DNA from: Nocardioides salarius
Lineage (GTDB): Bacteria; Actinomycetota; Actinomycetes; Propionibacteriales; Nocardioidaceae
Assembly (NCBI RefSeq): GCF_016907435.1
Contig: NZ_JAFBBZ010000001.1
Span: forward strand, 2,852,001 to 2,916,000
Length of the DNA: 64,000 bases
Direction: 5' to 3'
Below are positions 53,337 through 62,201 of this stretch, piece by piece. The translations under genes and the position numbers were made by a program. Each line of letters starts with the position of its first letter. Positions within the stretch are counted from its first letter, which is position 1. The notes under the pieces were generated by a model that was given only the letters and a program-made list of their open reading frames with translations, was not told the DNA's origin and searched no databases.

Positions 53337-54773
53337 TCAGGAGCGGCGGGCCGGGCGGACCGCCTTGCCGTGGGTGCCGACGTCGGAGAGCTCGGTCATG
53401 AACGAGTCGGCCCACGCGGCCACGTCGTGCTGGGTCACGGTGCGCCGCATCGCCCTCATCCGGCGCGTGGTCTCCTTCGACTCCGCCCGGTAGGCCTCGA
53501 GCAGCGCGCTCTTCATGCCGTTGATGTCGTAGGGGTTGACCAGCCAGGCCTGGCGCAGCTCGTCGGCGGCGCCGGCGAACTCCGAGAGCACCAGCGCGCC
53601 GTCGTCGTTGAATCGGCAGGCGACGTACTCCTTGGCGACCAGGTTCATGCCGTCGCGGTAGGGCGTGACGACCATGACGTCGGCGGCGCGGTAGAGCGCC
53701 GCCATCTCCTCGCGCGGGTAGGAGGAGTGCAGGTAGGAGATGGCCGGGCGGCCGATGCGGCCCAGGTCGCCGTTGATGCGCCCCACGAGCCGGTCGATCT
53801 CGTCGCGCAGGATGCGGTACTGCTCGACCTGCTCGCGGCTGGGCACCGCGACCTGCACGAAGACGGCGTCCTCGACGTCGAAGTGGCCGTCGTCGATGAG
53901 CTCGCTGAAGGCGCGCAGCCGCGCGAAGATGCCCTTGGTGTAGTCGAGGCGGTCGATGCCCAGGAAGATCTTGCGCGGGTTGCCCAGCGCCTCTCGGATC
54001 TCCCTCGAGCGCTCGGCGACCGGCTCCGAGCGCGCCATCTCCTCGAAGCCGGCGGCGTCGATCGAGATCGGGAACGGCCGCGCCCGCACGGTGCGCCCGT
54101 CGGGCAGGTAGACCAGGTCGCGGTGGGTCTTGTGGCCGACCCGCTGGCGCACCAGCCGCACGAAGTTCTGCGCGCCACCGGGCATCTGGAAGCCGACCAG
54201 GTCGGCGCCGAGCAGGCCCTCGAGGATCTGCCGGCGCCAGGGCAGCTGCTGGAAGAGCTCGCCGGGCGGGAAGGGGATGTGCAGGTAGAAGCCGATGCGC
54301 AGGTCGGGGCGCAGGTCGCGCAGCATCTGCGGCACCAGCTGCAGCTGGTAGTCGTGCACCCACACCGTCGCGCCCTCGTTGGCCAGCGACGCGGCCTTCT
54401 CCGCGAAGCGCTGGTTGACCGAGACGTAGGAGTCCCACCACTCCCGGTGGAACTCCGGCTTGGCGACCAGGTCGTGGTAGAGCGGCCACAGGGTGCCGTT
54501 GGAGAAGCCTTCGTAGAACCCCTCGATGTCGGCCTGGCTCATCGTCATCGGCACCAGCTCGAGCCCGTCGTGCTCGAACGGCTCGAGGTCCTGGTCGGTG
54601 CCGCCGGGCCAGCCGATCCACACGCCGTGGTTGGCGCGCATCACCGGCTCGATGGCCGTCACCAGGCCGCCGGGGGAGGTGCGCCACCCCTTGGAGCCGT
54701 CGGGCAGCGCCACGCGGTCCACGGGCAGGCGGTTGGCGACGATCACGAGGTCGTAGGACGCGGGGGAGGGCAC
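53337..54773 (-). CDS. otsA: Trehalose-6-phosphate synthase
   Basis: A 478-residue GT20 enzyme that makes trehalose-6-phosphate from glucose-6-phosphate and UDP-glucose (or GDP-glucose). [11 protein letters not shown], then [46 protein letters not shown] and [16 protein letters not shown] are all in place. The partner phosphatase gene otsB lies about 4 kb to the right on the other strand rather than next to it. Trehalose serves as a stress sugar and cell-envelope precursor in actinobacteria. Confidence 0.95.
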   Translation of the reverse strand: MPSPASYDLVIVANRLPVDRVALPDGSKGWRTSPGGLVTAIEPVMRANHGVWIGWPGGTDQDLEPFEHDGLELVPMTMSQADIEGFYEGFSNGTLWPLYHDLVAKPEFHREWWDSYVSVNQRFAEKAASLANEGATVWVHDYQLQLVPQMLRDLRPDLRIGFYLHIPFPPGELFQQLPWRRQILEGLLGADLVGFQMPGGAQNFVRLVRQRVGHKTHRDLVYLPDGRTVRARPFPISIDAAGFEEMARSEPVAERSREIREALGNPRKIFLGIDRLDYTKGIFARLRAFSELIDDGHFDVEDAVFVQVAVPSREQVEQYRILRDEIDRLVGRINGDLGRIGRPAISYLHSSYPREEMAALYRAADVMVVTPYRDGMNLVAKEYVACRFNDDGALVLSEFAGAADELRQAWLVNPYDINGMKSALLEAYRAESKETTRRMRAMRRTVTQHDVAAWADSFMTELSDVGTHGKAVRPARRS

Positions 54774-54907
54774 GGCCCGACCCTAGTCACCCGTGCCAGC
54801 CCCGCGCGTCGTCCGGTGGGGTGGTGGTGAGGTGTCGGGCCGGCCCCACCCGGGTTGTCGGGCTGGCAGGATCGTGACCGGCGCCCGAGCAGGGTTGCCT
54901 GGAGACC

Positions 54908-56260
54908 ATGACCACCCAGACCACCAGCGAGATCCCGAGCCCGCCACCCATGTCGTACGACGCCCCCGCACCGCCGGCCCGGCCCGGACCCGGGCGGCGG
55001 CTGCTCCTGGACTCGGCGTACGCGCTGAGCGGCTTCTTCGTGGCGCTGCCGGCCTTCGTGCTCGCAGTCGTGCTGCTCTCCGCCGGCCTGGGCCTCGTGC
55101 TCGTCGTCGGCGGAGTGCTGCTGCTGAGCCTGGCGACCCAGGTCGCGCGCGGCGTGGCGCACCTGGAGCGCCACCGGCTGCGCACCCTGCAGCGGCGCCC
55201 GGCCCCCGCGCCGGTGCACCTGGCGCCGCCCCCGTCGGCCGGCTTCTGGCGGCGGATGCTCACGCCGCTGCGCGACCCGCAGTCGTGGCTCGACGTGGCC
55301 TGGTCGCTGGTCGGGCTGGTCACCGGCACGCTCGCCTTCGCCGTGACGATCGCCTGGTGGGGGGTCGCCCTGGGCGGGCTGACCTACTGGGCCTGGCAGG
55401 GGTTCCTCCCCGACTCCGACGACGACCAGGGGCTGGCCGAGCTCCTGGGGCTGGGCGAGGGCAGGCTCGCCGAGAGCCTGCTCCAGCTGGTGCTGGGCGT
55501 GGTGGCGCTGCTCACCCTGCCGCTGGTGGTGCGGCTGGTAGCGCTGGTGCACGGCGGCACGGCCGCGCTGCTGCTCTGCGGCCGCGCCGAGCTGCAGTCG
55601 CAGGTGCGCCGGGTCGAGGGTGGTCGCGACGCCGCTCGGAAGGCCGAGGCCCAGGCGCTGCGCCGGCTCGAGCGCGACATCCACGACGGCCCGCAGCAGC
55701 GCCTGGTGCGGCTCGGCATGGACCTGGCGCGGGCCCGTCGCCAGCTGGAGCGCGATCCCGACCGGGTGCCCGAGATCCTCGACGGCGCGCTGGTGCAGGC
55801 CCGCGAGGCCGTGGGGGAGCTGCGCTCGCTCTCGCGCGGCATCGCCCCGCCGCTGCTGGTCGACCGCGGGCTGGCGGCCGCGCTGGCCGAGCTGGTCGAG
55901 CTCAGCGGCGTGCCGGTCGCGGCCGACGTGCGGCTGCCCGGCGACCTGGCCCTGGCCCCGCACGTCGAGACCGCGGTCTACTTCGTGTGCGCCGAGGCGC
56001 TGACCAACGTCAACAAGCACAGCGGCGCCGCCCGGGCGCGGCTGCTGGTGCACGCCGACGACGAGGCGGTGGAGGTGCTGGTGCACGACGACGGGACCGG
56101 CGGGGCCCACGTGTCCAAGGGCCTGGGCCTGGCCGGCCTGCAGCAGCGGCTGGCCGGGGTCGACGGCGAGCTGGCGGTGCGCTCGCCGGTGGGCGGCCCG
56201 ACCGAGGTGCGCGCCCGCGTGCCCCGGGGGCGGCCCGCGGCGGGGGAGGCCGGCCCGTGA
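54908..56260 (+). CDS. NarL-type sensor histidine kinase
   Basis: A 450-residue membrane histidine kinase with four helices in pairs (about residues 36-85 and 131-225) forming a small membrane sensor. The HisKA_3 site is RLERDIHDGPQQRLV with His259, followed by the ATPase motifs AEALTNVNKHSGA, VLVHDDGTG and GLGLAGLQQRLAGV. No periplasmic sensor domain is evident. It overlaps the regulator gene by GTGA. The signal is unknown; cell-envelope stress is common for this type. Confidence 0.92.
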   Translation: MTTQTTSEIPSPPPMSYDAPAPPARPGPGRRLLLDSAYALSGFFVALPAFVLAVVLLSAGLGLVLVVGGVLLLSLATQVARGVAHLERHRLRTLQRRPAPAPVHLAPPPSAGFWRRMLTPLRDPQSWLDVAWSLVGLVTGTLAFAVTIAWWGVALGGLTYWAWQGFLPDSDDDQGLAELLGLGEGRLAESLLQLVLGVVALLTLPLVVRLVALVHGGTAALLLCGRAELQSQVRRVEGGRDAARKAEAQALRRLERDIHDGPQQRLVRLGMDLARARRQLERDPDRVPEILDGALVQAREAVGELRSLSRGIAPPLLVDRGLAAALAELVELSGVPVAADVRLPGDLALAPHVETAVYFVCAEALTNVNKHSGAARARLLVHADDEAVEVLVHDDGTGGAHVSKGLGLAGLQQRLAGVDGELAVRSPVGGPTEVRARVPRGRPAAGEAGP

Positions 56261-56898
56261 GGATCGTGCTGGCCGACGACTCGCTGCTGCTGCGCCAGGG
56301 CATGCAGCTGCTGCTGGCCGAGGAGGGCCACGAGGTCGTCGCCGCGGTGGGCGACGGTCCCGCGTTCGTCGCGGCGCTGCTCGAGCACCGGCCCGACCTC
56401 GGGGTGGTCGACGTGCGGATGCCGCCGACCCACACCGACGAGGGCCTGCGTGCCGCGGTGCAGGCACGTCGCTCCTGGCCCGGGGCGCGGGTGCTGGTGC
56501 TCTCCCAGTACGTCGAGGTCTCCTACGCCGACGAGCTGCTCGGCCCGGGCGAGGAGGGGGTGGGCTACCTGCTCAAGGACCGGGTCAGCGACCTCGACGA
56601 CTTCCTGGCCGCGCTGGCCACGGTGGCCACCGGCGGCACCGTGCTCGACCCGATGGTCGTGCGCCAGCTGATGGGCCGGCGGCGCGACCCGCTGGCCGGG
56701 CTCACCGTCCGCGAGCGCGAGGTGCTGGCGCTCATGGCCGAGGGCCGGTCCAACGCCTCGGTGGCGGCCGCGCTCGTGGTCAGCCTGGGCGCGGTCGAGA
56801 AGCACACGCAGCGGATCTTCGCCAAGCTCGGCCTGCACGCCGACGAGGCCGCCCACCGGCGGGTGCAGGCGGTCGTGCGCTACCTGCAGGCCGGCTGA
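56257..56898 (+). CDS. NarL/LuxR-type response regulator
   Basis: A 213-residue response regulator. Asp52 (VVDVRMPP) is the phosphoacceptor, Asp8-Asp9 of VLADDS lie in the acidic pocket, and the C-terminal HTH is LTVREREVLALMAEGRSNASVAAAL (in pieces). It is translationally coupled to the histidine kinase and forms its pair. Its regulon is not visible. Confidence 0.93.
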   Translation: MRIVLADDSLLLRQGMQLLLAEEGHEVVAAVGDGPAFVAALLEHRPDLGVVDVRMPPTHTDEGLRAAVQARRSWPGARVLVLSQYVEVSYADELLGPGEEGVGYLLKDRVSDLDDFLAALATVATGGTVLDPMVVRQLMGRRRDPLAGLTVREREVLALMAEGRSNASVAAALVVSLGAVEKHTQRIFAKLGLHADEAAHRRVQAVVRYLQAG

Positions 56899-56903
56899 GC
56901 GGG

Positions 56904-56936
56904 CCGCCCGCAAGCCGCCCGCAAGCCGCCCGCAAG
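56904..56936. repeat. Three copies of an 11-bp unit
   Basis: CCGCCCGCAAG is repeated three times without a gap between the regulator stop and the convergent oxidoreductase stop. The first copy also completes a GCGGGC/GCCCGC hairpin (56899-56911). It is unlike the 22-bp family. Confidence 0.85.
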
Positions 56937-56940
56937 CAGC

Positions 56941-57975
56941 TCAGTCGTCGGCGGGGTAGCGCACCCCGACCTGGCGGCGTACGTCGTCGAGCTGGCGCAT
57001 CAGGGTGAGCGTCTGGGAGTGCGGCACCAGCGGGCTCTCGCGCAGCCCCTCGCGCACGCAGCGGCTGACCTCGGCGACCTCGTGTGCGTAGCCGGAGCCG
57101 ACCACCGGCTCGGCACCGCGGATGTGCAGCGGCTCCTCGCTGCCGCTCTCGTCGTTGGTGGAGCCGTCGGCGAACGGCGTGAAGACCGCCTCGTCGGGGT
57201 GGTGGAACTGCCCGCGCAGCTCGATGCGCCCGCGGTCGGTGGCGATGGCGGCCGAGCGGTCCGACCAGGAGGTCATCGAGGCGCTCAGCGTGGCGAGGAC
57301 GCCGTCGGGGTAGCGGCCCAGCACCGCCACGTCGAGGTCGATGCCGGTGGGCGAGAGCACCGCGTCGGCCTGCAGGCGCTCGGCCTCGCCCAGCAGCAGG
57401 TGGGCGAAGGTGAGCGGGTAGATCCCCATGTCCAGCAGCGCCCCGGCGCCCAGGGCGGGGTCGAGGAGGCGGTCGTCGGGCAGGGCGTCGACGCGGAAGC
57501 CCAGCTCGGCGCGCAGGGTGCGCGGCCTGCCCAGCTCGCCGGAGGCCAGCCGGTCGCGCAGCTCGCGCACGACCGGGTGGCAGGCGGTCCACATCGCCTC
57601 CATCAGGAAGCGGTCGTGGTGGCGGGCCAGTGCCACCATCTCCTCGGCCTGGGCGGCGGTGAGGGTCACGGGCTTCTCGACCATGACGTGCTTGCCGGCC
57701 TCGAGCGCCATCCGGACGTGCTCGAGGTGCAGCGCGTGCGGGGAGGCGACGTAGACGACGTCGACGCCCTCGTCGGCGACCAGGTCGGCGTACGACGCGT
57801 GGGCCCGCGCCCCGGGGGCGTGCTCGGCGACGAACGCCTGCGCCGACTCGAGCCGGCGCGCCCCGACGGCGACCAGCTCCGAGCCCGGCACCAGCGCCAG
57901 GTCGGCGGCGACCTTGCGCGCGATCTTGCCCGTGGTGAGGAAGCCCCACCGCACCGTCTGCTGCTCACTCGTCAT
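56941..57975 (-). CDS. Gfo/Idh/MocA-family oxidoreductase
   Basis: A 344-residue NAD(P)-dependent oxidoreductase. WGFLTTGKIARKVAADL is the GFO nucleotide motif (GxGxxA type with Thr-Thr-Gly), ALEAGKHVMVEKPVTLT carries the EKP lysine, and ALLDMGIYPLTFAHLLLG the second domain GGGxxxDxGxH-like block. Its sugar or cyclitol substrate is unknown. ATG 57975 was chosen over the GTG 9 bases before. The gene stands alone between convergent and divergent units. Confidence 0.85.
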   Translation of the reverse strand: MTSEQQTVRWGFLTTGKIARKVAADLALVPGSELVAVGARRLESAQAFVAEHAPGARAHASYADLVADEGVDVVYVASPHALHLEHVRMALEAGKHVMVEKPVTLTAAQAEEMVALARHHDRFLMEAMWTACHPVVRELRDRLASGELGRPRTLRAELGFRVDALPDDRLLDPALGAGALLDMGIYPLTFAHLLLGEAERLQADAVLSPTGIDLDVAVLGRYPDGVLATLSASMTSWSDRSAAIATDRGRIELRGQFHHPDEAVFTPFADGSTNDESGSEEPLHIRGAEPVVGSGYAHEVAEVSRCVREGLRESPLVPHSQTLTLMRQLDDVRRQVGVRYPADD

Positions 57976-58112
57976 GCGCCCCACCCTAGGGACCCCTCGG
58001 GTGCCCGCGGGCGCGCGCCGGACACGCCTCGCGGTAATGACACGGGTGTAGTTCGGTGGTCTACGATGAGCAGCAGCCCACCCACCTCGTCAGCCCAGTC
58101 CGGAGATGCCGC

Positions 58113-58412
58113 ATGGAGCCCCAGCGGGACGCCGCCCACGCCCAGCCCGTCACCGAGGGTCCGCTGCTCAGCGAGCGCGACAGCGAGATCCTGGCCTTCG
58201 AGCGCCAGTGGTGGAAGTACGCGGGCGCCAAGGAGAGCGCGGTGCGGGAGAAGTTCGACATGAGCTCCACGCGCTACTACCAGGTCCTCAACGCCCTCAT
58301 CGACAAGCCGGAGGCCCTCGAGGCCGACCCGCTGCTGGTGCGCCGGCTGCGCCGCCTGCGCGCCGCCCGCCAGCGCCAGCGCTCCGCCCGCCGCCTGGGC
58401 TTCGAGGTCTGA
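58113..58412 (+). CDS. DUF3263 protein
   Basis: A 99-residue actinobacterial protein. LSERDSEILAFERQWWKYAGAKE, in pieces LSERDSEILAFERQWWKY + AGAKESAVREKF, and DMSSTRYYQVLNALID are the DUF3263 hallmarks; the second half looks like an HTH and the basic C-terminus (RLRRLRAARQRQRSARR) suits nucleic-acid binding. GGAG at 58102-58105 supports ATG 58113. TACGAT at 58062 may be its -10. It is followed after 5 bp by the LytR_C gene. Confidence 0.9.
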   Translation: MEPQRDAAHAQPVTEGPLLSERDSEILAFERQWWKYAGAKESAVREKFDMSSTRYYQVLNALIDKPEALEADPLLVRRLRRLRAARQRQRSARRLGFEV

Positions 58413-58417
58413 GCGCC

Positions 58418-58933
58418 GTGGCCCCCCACCAGCGTCCCCGCACCGAGCGCGGCACCGTGCTGCCCTCGCCCGTGGTGATCCTCTCGGTCATCGCCGTGGC
58501 GATGGCCGCCTTCGCCTTCGTGGCCACCCAGGGCTCCGAGCCCACCGAGCGCGAGATCACCCCCGCGGCCCGGGAGGCGGTGCCCGACCAGGAGCCGGAG
58601 GTCGAGGAGAGCGAGCCGGCGAAGCCGAAGCCGACCAAGAAGCCCGCCCCGGCCATCAAGCGCGGCGAGGTCTACGTCGAGGTCTACAACAACTCCTCGG
58701 TGACCGGCCTGGCCGGCCGGGTCGCCCAGCGCGCCACCGGTGCCGGGTGGCAGGTGGTCGGCGAGGACAACTGGTACGGCACCGTGCCCGCGACCACCGT
58801 CTACCACCCGCCCAAGCTCGAGCGCGCCGCCAAGCTCCTGGCCCTCGACCTGGGCATCGACCGCACCCTGCAGGCCACCGGTGCGATGAAGCTCGACCGG
58901 CTGACGCTGATCCTGACCGGCGAGCTCGACTGA
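58418..58933 (+). CDS. LytR C-terminal-domain membrane protein
   Basis: A 171-residue protein with one membrane helix (VVILSVIAVAMAAFAFVA, about residues 19-36), a Pro/Glu/Lys-rich linker and a C-terminal LytR_C domain (VYVEVYNNSSVTGLAGRVAQ, then GAGWQVVGEDNWYG). Such domains face the cell wall side and are found with wall-polymer attachment enzymes. It lies between the DUF3263 gene and otsB with short gaps (5 and 8 bp), so the three may form one unit. Confidence 0.85.
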   Translation: MAPHQRPRTERGTVLPSPVVILSVIAVAMAAFAFVATQGSEPTEREITPAAREAVPDQEPEVEESEPAKPKPTKKPAPAIKRGEVYVEVYNNSSVTGLAGRVAQRATGAGWQVVGEDNWYGTVPATTVYHPPKLERAAKLLALDLGIDRTLQATGAMKLDRLTLILTGELD

Positions 58934-58941
58934 GCCTCGCG

Positions 58942-59787
58942 ATGGAGTTCGTCTCCGCCGCGGCCGAGGGCCGGTACGCCGCCCTGGTGCGCGCCGCCGC
59001 CGAGAGCGTCGTGGGCCTCGACTTCGACGGCACCCTGTCGCCGATCGTCGACGACCCCGAGCAGGCGCACATCCACCCCGACGCGGCCGACGTGCTGGTC
59101 GCCCTGGCCGCGCAGGTGCGGGCGGTCGCCGTCGTCACCGGACGCCCGGCCCGCCAGGCGCTCGACCTGGGCGGCCTCGAGGAGGTCGCCGACGCGGTGC
59201 ACGCCAGCGGCAAGGACCTCTACGTCTTCGGCCAGTACGGCAACGAGCGGTGGTCCTCCGACCAGCGGCGCATCGTCTCGCCGCGCCCGCCCGCGGGCCT
59301 GGCCAGCTTCGAGCGCGAGCTGCCCCGGGTGCTGCGCGAGGCCGGTGCCGCCGAGGCGTGGATCGAGGACAAGGGCCTGGCGGTGGCGGTGCACACCCGC
59401 CGGCTGCCCGAGCCCACCGCGGCGTTCGAGCGGCTCGAGGGCCCGGTCGGGGAGCTCGCGAGGGCCCACGACCTGGTGGTCGAGCCCGGCCGTCACGTGC
59501 TCGAGGTGCGCTCCCCGGGGATGCACAAGGGCCAGGCGGTCGACACCCTGGTCGAGCTGACCGGAGCGGCCGGCTTCCTCTTCGCCGGTGACGACCTCGG
59601 TGATGTCGAGGCCTTCGAGGCGGTGAGCGCCCACGGCCGGCGCGGGGCGGCCACCCTGCTGGTCGCCGTCGCCTCCGAGGAGCAGCAGGCCCTCGCCGCG
59701 CGCGCCGACGTGCTCGTCTCCGGGCCCGACGAGGTGCTCGAGCTGCTGCGCACCTTCGCCGCCGACGCCGAGGCCCTGCGCGCCTGA
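58942..59787 (+). CDS. otsB: Trehalose-6-phosphate phosphatase
   Basis: A 281-residue HAD phosphatase that releases trehalose from its 6-phosphate. Asp27 and Asp29 (GLDFDGTLSP) are the nucleophile and acid, VVTGRPA is motif II, MHKGQAVDTLVELTG contains the motif III lysine, and FAGDDLGDVEAFE motif IV. The enzyme completes the pathway begun by OtsA at 53337. A stop after ADAEALRA precedes the riboswitch leader. Confidence 0.93.
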   Translation: MEFVSAAAEGRYAALVRAAAESVVGLDFDGTLSPIVDDPEQAHIHPDAADVLVALAAQVRAVAVVTGRPARQALDLGGLEEVADAVHASGKDLYVFGQYGNERWSSDQRRIVSPRPPAGLASFERELPRVLREAGAAEAWIEDKGLAVAVHTRRLPEPTAAFERLEGPVGELARAHDLVVEPGRHVLEVRSPGMHKGQAVDTLVELTGAAGFLFAGDDLGDVEAFEAVSAHGRRGAATLLVAVASEEQQALAARADVLVSGPDEVLELLRTFAADAEALRA

Positions 59788-59868
59788 GCCGCCCCGGGGC
59801 GCCCACCCACCTCGGCGTCCGCATCCTGGATGCCCGGCTCGCATGTCGAGACGGCGACGGCGTACAGT

Positions 59869-60023
59869 GGCGCTCGCTCATCAAGAGGGACTGAGGGAAC
59901 GGCCCGTCGACGTCCCGGCAACCGCCACGATCCTCCGCCCACCAGGGCGTCCGCCCCCTGCGGACCACCTGCGCCAGCGGTTCGTGGAAACGGTGCTACA
60001 TCCGGCCCGGTGCGAGAGACGCC
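59869..60023 (+). promoter_or_regulatory. SAM riboswitch (S-box superfamily)
   Basis: P1 pairs GGCG and CTCGC (59869-59877) with GCGAG and CGCC (60012-60023). Inside are the S-box landmarks: TCATCAAGAGGGACTGAGGG, then CCCGGCAACC, CCACGA/TCGTGG as a further stem, and GGTGCTACATCC with GGCCCGGTGCGAGAGA. TACAGT (59863-59868) is a likely -10. The ribosome-binding site AGGAGGAGG (60036-60044) follows, so binding of S-adenosylmethionine could control translation or transcription of the downstream gene. Subtype (SAM-I versus SAM-IV or hybrid) is not settled. Confidence 0.88.
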
Positions 60024-60048
60024 CGGGGAAGATGAGGAGGAGGACTTC

Positions 60049-61314
60049 ATGAGCGCTGTCATCACCGAGAAGCCCACCCTGCGCGAGGGTGCGTTCGGCC
60101 ACGCCACCGGGCTGGTCTGCCGCGAGTGCGGTCACCAGGTCGAGCTCGGCCCGCACTACGCCTGCACCGAGTGCTTCGGCCCGCTGGAGGTCGCCTACGA
60201 CTTCCCCGCGGTGACCCGCGAGGAGATCGAGGCCGGCCCCAGCAACATCTGGCGCTACAAGGCGCTGCTGCCGGTGCCCGACGACATCGAGCAGAGCCCC
60301 AACACCGAGCCCGGCTTCACCCGCCTCCTGGAGGCCCGCAACCTGGCCGCCGAGCTGGGCCTGACGAAGCTGTGGGTCAAGGACGACTCGACCAACCCCA
60401 CCAACTCCTTCAAGGACCGGGTGGTGGCCTGCGCGCTGAGCGCCGCCGTCGAGCTCAAGGCCAAGGTGTTCGCGTGTCCGAGCACCGGCAACCTGGCCAA
60501 CGCGGTCGCCGCCGCCGGCGCCCGGGCCGGGATCAAGACGGTGGTCTTCATCCCCAGCAACCTCGAGAAGCCCAAGCAGGTGAACTCGGCGGTCTACACC
60601 GACTCGCTGGTCGCCGTCGACGGCAACTACGACGACGTCAACAAGCTCGCCTCCGAGATCGCCGGCGAGGAGGAGGGCTGGGCGTTCGTCAACGTCAACG
60701 TGCGTCCCTTCTACGCCGAGGGCTCCAAGACGCTGGGCTACGAGATCGCCGAGCAGCTCGGCTGGCGCCTGCCCGACCAGGTCGTCATCCCCGTCGCCTC
60801 CGGCTCGCAGCTGACGAAGGTGCACAAGGCCTTCCGCGAGCTGGTGAGCCTGGGCCTGGTCGAGGACAAGCCGGTGCGCATCTTCGGTGCCCAGGCCTCC
60901 GGCTGCTCCCCGGTCTCGACCGCCTACAAGGGCGGGGTCGACGCCATCCGACCGGTCAAGCCCGACACGATCGCCAAGAGCCTGGCGATCGGCAACCCCG
61001 CCGACGGCATCTACGTGCTCGACATCTGCCGCGAGACCGGCGGCGCGGTCGAGGACATCGACGACGACGCCGTGCGCGAGGGCATCCTCCTGCTGGCCCG
61101 CACCGAGGGCATCTTCACCGAGACCGCCGGCGGCACGACCGTGGGCGTGCTGAAGAAGCTCGTCGAGACCGGCCAGCTCGACACCTCGCTCGAGACGGTG
61201 GTCATCAACACCGGCATGGGCCTGAAGACCCTCGACGCCGTGGCCGACTCCGTGGGCCCCGCGGCGACCATCGCCCCGTCGTACGCCGCCTTCGCGGCGA
61301 CCGGCATCGCCTGA
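60049..61314 (+). CDS. thrC: Threonine-synthase-family PLP enzyme under SAM control (thrC-like; possible homocysteine-forming MetM-type)
   Basis: A 421-residue PLP enzyme. A four-cysteine zinc ribbon (C24-C27, C39-C42) precedes the catalytic fold, and Lys122 of NPTNSFKDRV is the Schiff-base lysine; ACPSTGNLANA binds phosphate. In this family O-phosphohomoserine becomes threonine. The SAM riboswitch and the adjoining sulfur-carrier gene suggest instead that O-phosphohomoserine and thiocarboxylate give homocysteine, as I recall for MetM/MetO of Streptomyces. A plain threonine synthase cannot be excluded: SAM control of the competing branch also makes sense. Confidence 0.85.
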   Translation: MSAVITEKPTLREGAFGHATGLVCRECGHQVELGPHYACTECFGPLEVAYDFPAVTREEIEAGPSNIWRYKALLPVPDDIEQSPNTEPGFTRLLEARNLAAELGLTKLWVKDDSTNPTNSFKDRVVACALSAAVELKAKVFACPSTGNLANAVAAAGARAGIKTVVFIPSNLEKPKQVNSAVYTDSLVAVDGNYDDVNKLASEIAGEEEGWAFVNVNVRPFYAEGSKTLGYEIAEQLGWRLPDQVVIPVASGSQLTKVHKAFRELVSLGLVEDKPVRIFGAQASGCSPVSTAYKGGVDAIRPVKPDTIAKSLAIGNPADGIYVLDICRETGGAVEDIDDDAVREGILLLARTEGIFTETAGGTTVGVLKKLVETGQLDTSLETVVINTGMGLKTLDAVADSVGPAATIAPSYAAFAATGIA

Positions 61315-61330
61315 GGCAGGAGCAGCACAG

Positions 61331-61609
61331 ATGAGCGTGTCCGTCCGGATCCCCACCATCCTGCGCACCTACACCGGCGGCGAGAGCGAGGTGCCGGCCT
61401 CCGGCGCGACCCTGGGCGAGGTCCTCGACGACCTCGAGTCGCGCCACCCCGGCATCCGCTCGCGCATCCTCGACGACAACGGCGCGCTGCGCCGCTTCGT
61501 CAACGTGTACGTCGGCAACGACGACGTGCGCTTCCTCGAGGACCTGGCCACCCCCACCCCCGACGGGGTGCAGGTCTCGGTCATCCCGGCCGTGGCGGGC
61601 GGCTGCTGA
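61331..61609 (+). CDS. MoaD/ThiS-like sulfur-carrier protein ending in Gly-Gly-Cys
   Basis: A 92-residue ubiquitin-like protein: VRIPTILRTYTGGESEVPASG, read as VRIPTILRTYTGG + ESEVPASG, LGEVLDDLESRHPGIRSRIL and NVYVGNDDVRFLEDLATPTPDG, ending VIPAVAGGC. The relatives CysO and MetO carry sulfur as a thiocarboxylate on a terminal glycine. Here a cysteine follows the Gly-Gly, so a JAMM-type protease would have to remove it first; none is in the window. It begins 16 bp after the thrC-like stop, probably in the same operon. Confidence 0.85.
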   Translation: MSVSVRIPTILRTYTGGESEVPASGATLGEVLDDLESRHPGIRSRILDDNGALRRFVNVYVGNDDVRFLEDLATPTPDGVQVSVIPAVAGGC

Positions 61610-62122
61610 GTGGCCCGCGCCATGCGCGAGACCCGCCTGGTGGGGGTCGCCGAGATCCCGGCGGCGCCGGCGCGCTTCACCAACGGCGTCGACCTGGCGA
61701 TCACCCCCGAGCAGCTCTTCGAGGTGCTGGCCGACGCCGAGGCCTGGCCGCACTGGGCCACCGCGATCACGAAGGTGACCTGGACCAGCCCGGGTGCGGC
61801 CGAGGGCGACATCGCCGTGGGCGCGACCCGCACCGTCGAGATGCAGGGCGGGATCGTGGGCGAGGAGGTCTTCCTCGACTGGGACCCGCCGCGCACGATG
61901 GCCTTCTGCTTCACCCGCACCAACGCCCCGGGCATGGCCGCCTTCGGCGAGCACTACCTGGTCGTGCCCACGCCCGAGGGCTGCCGGCTGACCTGGACGC
62001 TGTCGATGTGGCCGACCGGTGCCCAGCGCTGGCTCCTCAAGCTCCTCGCGCCGGTCCTCGACATCACCTTCTCCTCCTTCCTCAAGAAGCTGCGCCGCTA
62101 CACCGAGGGCCGCTTCGCCTGA
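61610..62122 (+). CDS. SRPBCC-family (polyketide cyclase/START-like) protein
   Basis: The 170-residue product has the START-like fold: FTNGVDLAITPEQLFEVLADAEAWPHWATAI (in pieces) at the start, then EMQGGIVGEEVFLDWDPPRTMAF and a long amphipathic helix at the end (WLLKLLAPVLDITFSSFLKKL). GTG 61610 follows the previous stop directly; ATG 61622 is an alternative. Function unknown, maybe a lipid or polyketide-like ligand carrier. The position after the sulfur carrier may be accidental. Confidence 0.8.
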   Translation: MARAMRETRLVGVAEIPAAPARFTNGVDLAITPEQLFEVLADAEAWPHWATAITKVTWTSPGAAEGDIAVGATRTVEMQGGIVGEEVFLDWDPPRTMAFCFTRTNAPGMAAFGEHYLVVPTPEGCRLTWTLSMWPTGAQRWLLKLLAPVLDITFSSFLKKLRRYTEGRFA

Positions 62123-62201
62123 GCGGCACGGCCGGCAGGTCGTCACGCGGCGTCGGCCTGGGACTCACCCGGGGTTCACGTGCCTGCGCTGTGGTGGGCC
62201 G

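Noticed and set aside
54783..55329. Small minus-strand frames at the start of the histidine kinase gene
   Set aside because: They overlap a well-supported gene and carry only compositional signal.
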